A stretch of 45,807 bases of DNA, taken from positions 1 to 45,807 of the forward strand of contig CASFCK010000010.1 in the NCBI GenBank assembly GCA_949293265.1, in the 5' to 3' direction. Below the pieces are notes generated by a model. It was not told the origin of the DNA, did not search any database, and saw only the letters and a list, made by a program, of their open reading frames with translations. The stretch is from an uncultured bacterium. Its GTDB lineage: Bacteria; Bacillota_I; Bacilli_A; Acholeplasmatales; Anaeroplasmataceae. The translations under genes were made by a program, and so were the position numbers. Below are positions 43,325-45,807 of the stretch, one piece after another. The first letter of the stretch is position 1; the number at the start of each line of letters is the position of its first letter.

Positions 43325-44414
43325 TAGTTATAAGTTCAGTACTAACTAAACCTATATATCCTTCTTTCTTAACAATCGAAAATGGTTCAGCTTTAACTAT
43401 TAAAGAATAACGATCACCTTTTTTTAAAGGCATAAAATAATTGGTTGCATCATAACAAAAGAATTTGTTATCACTTATTATAACATTACTCTTATAAGCA
43501 TAACATTTTATTCCTTGTTCATTATAACAAACGTAAAAATCACCGATTTTTTCGCCCCTATAATTAACCTTTTCAAGATATGAATTAGTATGATATGGTG
43601 CTATAGAGGTATCTAAAATATTAGTTTTACATATTTGTTTAATATATTTATCTACATAAATATAGCTAAATTTATCATCCTTTAAAAGCAAAACATTTAA
43701 TTGTCCTGTTGGTTTAACTTTATTTCCTCCATCTATACAAATAACATGTTTTTCTTCATCGATAATTGGATTATTACAAGGAATTGTCCGCGAATAATTA
43801 ACAACTGGGAAATGGCCGACTATTCGGTAATAAGGAGTAGGTTTAGCCTTTAAATAGAAAGAATCATATTTTAAAATACTCGGGTTATAATATGGTATAT
43901 TTAAAATATCATCTATTCCACCATGAACTAAAACATAATTATTATTTAGAATAATAACATCGTAAAAAGAGTCTACAAATTCATAATATTTAGTGAAATT
44001 TTGATATAGCTTTTCACAAACTTGATCGACATCCATATTTGGTTTTAACTCAATGTTTAGTTTATTAGCCATTTCATTAATGATGGAATGTTTTTTTACT
44101 AATGTATAGTATAAAAACATTTCTCTATCAACTGGTGGTAAAATATAGCGTAATACTTCATCACAATTACCGGCTAAAAAATAAATTTTATATTTAGTTC
44201 TTAAATCTAGTAAATAATCAAGTATGGCAATATTTTGATCACCTTTTTCAATGATATCACCTAATAAAAATAAGACATCATCTTCACAAAAATTAACTTC
44301 TTTTAAAGCTAGTTTTAATAAATCTAGGTCGCCATGAATATCTGAGATGAAAAGAAAACGACCTTTAATCTTCAAATTCAAAGGTAAAACCAAAGTTTTT
44401 TTCTTCCTCAGCAT
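43311..44414 (-). CDS. Metallophosphoesterase, Ser/Thr-phosphatase-like
   Basis: A 367-residue calcineurin-type phosphoesterase. All metal motifs are visible: ISDIHGDLDLL (about residue 23), LLGDIIEKGDQN, LAGNCDEVL (in place of GNHD/E), VHGGIDDI and VGHFPVVN. It recalls the bacterial PPP-type phosphatases and ApaH. The C-terminal 130 residues form a separate, unassigned domain. The start is ATG 44414, with GGAGTG upstream, which makes a 50-bp overlap in another frame with the end of the patatin gene. The substrate (phosphoprotein or dinucleotide) is unknown. Confidence 0.85.
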   Translation of the reverse strand: MLRKKKTLVLPLNLKIKGRFLFISDIHGDLDLLKLALKEVNFCEDDVLFLLGDIIEKGDQNIAILDYLLDLRTKYKIYFLAGNCDEVLRYILPPVDREMFLYYTLVKKHSIINEMANKLNIELKPNMDVDQVCEKLYQNFTKYYEFVDSFYDVIILNNNYVLVHGGIDDILNIPYYNPSILKYDSFYLKAKPTPYYRIVGHFPVVNYSRTIPCNNPIIDEEKHVICIDGGNKVKPTGQLNVLLLKDDKFSYIYVDKYIKQICKTNILDTSIAPYHTNSYLEKVNYRGEKIGDFYVCYNEQGIKCYAYKSNVIISDNKFFCYDATNYFMPLKKGDRYSLIVKAEPFSIVKKEGYIGLVSTELITNDEL

Positions 44415-45702
44415 CTATATCACTCCAAACCATTTCTAATATCAAATATATAACTACATATGGATTAACTGCTAAAACATCTAAAACAAAATCTTTAGTT
44501 AAAATTTTGCCACTTGTTATTTGGTTATATCCTAAAGTTAAAATATCATTTATAGCACACTTGTTTAAATATTCCCGTTTTTTTAACCGTGTTTTTTGTT
44601 CAGTATATTTAGTGAATAAATCTTGTTCTACTACTTTATAATTAATAATTTTTTTCTCTAACATTTTACAAAGAGAATTTATTTTATAAATTTTTAAATA
44701 ATCAATATTCATATATTCTAATAATTCTTCAATAGCTCTTAAATAATAGTCTTCATAACTCATATTTTCCTTATATGTATATTTTTCTAATATTTCATAT
44801 AAAGAAATATCATCTTTGAATAAAGATTTAATTTTACTTTTTTTAAAATCCTTAATTATGTTAGCTAAAATAGTAATAAACTTCTTAGATACATAATTGA
44901 TATCTTCTTTATAAAAAGTATATCTAAAGCCTATATATATACCATATTTTTTTAATGTGTCATTATAACCTAGGGTGATATTGTTATTAATTAATTCTTC
45001 ATTGAAATTAAAAAAACCACCTAAATCCCAAGAAGGGTGAATATATGTAACAAAAGGTTTATGTAAATATTCTTTATGAGTTATATTAAAATTTAGATCA
45101 ACAGCCACAATTTCATGGGCTCCTAAATCTAGGCAAAAGTCAATCGGCAAATTATCATAATAACCACCATCGATATAATTCACATTATCGATTTTGCAAA
45201 TTGGAAAAAGTGGAAAACAAGAGGCTGAAGCCAATATAAAGCTTTTAATATGTTCTTTTTTTACTTCTTTTAAATTAATTAAATATGGCTTAAATCCAGG
45301 GAAAGATACACATACTACCCCAATGTCCATTTTCGAATTAATTATTTTATCTTCATCGATATAATAATCTAAAGTTTGACGAAATGGGGTTATATCAGCA
45401 CCTTTATCTTTAATGTAATTCTTTAAAAAAGGGATGAAATCAGTCATGTTTTTGAAGGTTTTTTTAAGTGATGTTTCATCGATGTTAATTGGATTTTTTA
45501 AAATGGTTTCATTCCTTGTTTTCTTCCATAACTCTAAGTTTTCTTCATATCTATCTTGACAAACCATTGCGGCGTTTAACGCTCCAATTGATGTGCCACA
45601 AACTATGTCAAATTTAATATTTAATTCGCGTAAGGCTTGCCAAACCCCCATTTCATAGCTACCCTTAGATCCACCACCACATAGTGCTAATGCTCGCTTC
45701 AT
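44365..45702 (-). CDS. Patatin-like phospholipase
   Basis: A 445-residue protein. The N-terminal patatin domain (about 1-200) has the oxyanion loop LCGGGSKGSYEMGV, the nucleophile Ser in GTSIGALNA (about residue 39) and the catalytic Asp in DGGYYDNLP (about 173), so the Ser-Asp dyad is intact. It should hydrolyse lipid acyl esters. There is no signal peptide, so it is cytoplasmic or delivered by unknown means. The C-terminal 240 residues are Lys/Tyr-rich, helical and unassigned. GAGGAGG precedes the ATG. It appears to be the first gene of the patatin-phosphatase-pseudouridine synthase-LRR-rluB unit. Confidence 0.9.
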   Translation of the reverse strand: MKRALALCGGGSKGSYEMGVWQALRELNIKFDIVCGTSIGALNAAMVCQDRYEENLELWKKTRNETILKNPINIDETSLKKTFKNMTDFIPFLKNYIKDKGADITPFRQTLDYYIDEDKIINSKMDIGVVCVSFPGFKPYLINLKEVKKEHIKSFILASASCFPLFPICKIDNVNYIDGGYYDNLPIDFCLDLGAHEIVAVDLNFNITHKEYLHKPFVTYIHPSWDLGGFFNFNEELINNNITLGYNDTLKKYGIYIGFRYTFYKEDINYVSKKFITILANIIKDFKKSKIKSLFKDDISLYEILEKYTYKENMSYEDYYLRAIEELLEYMNIDYLKIYKINSLCKMLEKKIINYKVVEQDLFTKYTEQKTRLKKREYLNKCAINDILTLGYNQITSGKILTKDFVLDVLAVNPYVVIYLILEMVWSDIDAEEEKNFGFTFEFED

Positions 45703-45727
45703 TCTTGATTCCTCCTCGTATAATAGT

Positions 45728-45756
45728 AAGTGTAAGAATTGGTTACTCTTACACTT
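45728..45756. repeat. Hairpin upstream of the patatin gene
   Basis: AAGTGTAAGA (45728-45737) and TCTTACACTT (45747-45756) form a 10-bp stem with a 9-base loop, ending about 25 bases before the patatin ATG. No T-run follows on the minus strand. It could be a 5'-UTR structure or an operator. Confidence 0.5.
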
Positions 45757-45760
45757 CTAA

Positions 45761-45790
45761 GATTCTAGATATTTTTTATCTTGATTCTAG
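45761..45790. repeat. Direct repeat GATTCTAG, 22-bp period
   Basis: GATTCTAG occurs at 45761-45768 and again at 45783-45790, separated by an AT-rich stretch, in the likely promoter region of the patatin gene. The 22-bp period (two helical turns) is compatible with a repeated regulator site. Confidence 0.35.
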
Positions 45791-45807
45791 TAAACAAGAA
45801 TAATAGC

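Noticed and set aside
1-45807. Mycoplasma-type code with UGA as Trp
   Set aside because: TGA ends several intact, overlapping genes at family-typical lengths (6153, 18157, 31424, 33793), and Trp positions use TGG.

Overview
This 45.8 kb window is AT-rich, gene-dense bacterial chromosome, most likely from a low-GC Bacillota of the Bacilli/Erysipelotrichia/Mollicutes neighbourhood (an uncultured gut-type lineage is plausible). The basis is the gene orders rimP-nusA-ylxR-ylxQ-infB-rbfA, gmk-rpoZ and cmk/S1-der-gpsA-hup, the presence of RNase J and a class III fructose-1,6-bisphosphatase, strong GGAGG ribosome sites, and a fermentative bifurcating [FeFe] hydrogenase. UGA ends several intact genes (6153, 18157, 31424, 33793), so the standard code is used and not the mycoplasma code. 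All but four protein genes (asparaginase, pepT, RNase J and mrp) lie on the minus strand. No rRNA, tRNA, CRISPR array, intact insertion sequence or prophage gene was seen, and no gap between genes exceeds about 235 bp.

Layout, left to right. 1-4725: a small membrane protein, then a self-regulated heterodimeric ABC exporter with a MarR repressor whose promoter carries SlyA-type operator palindromes. 4731-8701: a glycosidase family 4 enzyme translationally coupled to two unrelated flavoproteins. 8775-10965 (plus strand): cytosolic asparaginase and peptidase T, convergent with a class III FBPase operon (proS, DUF3137-like membrane protein, fbp). 15608-17290: RNase J, divergent from proS. 17312-20837: gmk, rpoZ, uvrC and a DEDDh exonuclease. 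20954-25103: hydCBA, the electron-bifurcating hydrogenase. 25164-27705: an unfamiliar four-gene cassette (secreted beta-rich protein, Tyr-rich membrane-anchored protein, small ABC ATPase, six-TM permease). 27808-28662: Mrp/NBP35-type Fe-S carrier. 28736-30932: a badly damaged lipoprotein gene. 31089-35332: the rimP-to-rbfA translation and transcription operon. 35424-39011: ankyrin protein, HU, GpsA, Der. 39089-41146: a cytidylate kinase-S1 protein fusion. 41199-45702: two pseudouridine synthases, a BspA-type LRR protein, a metallophosphatase and a patatin-like lipase, tightly packed.

Functionally the window combines central information processing (ribosome maturation, antitermination, initiation, RNA decay, DNA repair, nucleoid), anaerobic redox metabolism (HydABC with a possible Fe-S supplier), amino-acid and peptide use (AnsA, PepT) and gluconeogenesis (Fbp). 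The least explained items are the 25164-27705 cassette, whose small ABC pair next to a secreted beta-rich protein recalls toxin export or self-immunity modules, and the decayed InlB-repeat lipoprotein with at least five disabling lesions in an otherwise intact region. Also notable are an internal Shine-Dalgarno and start exactly at the cmk/S1 junction, a hairpin right after the predicted rimP-nusA transcription start, and repeated use of extended -10 (TGnTATAAT) promoters.
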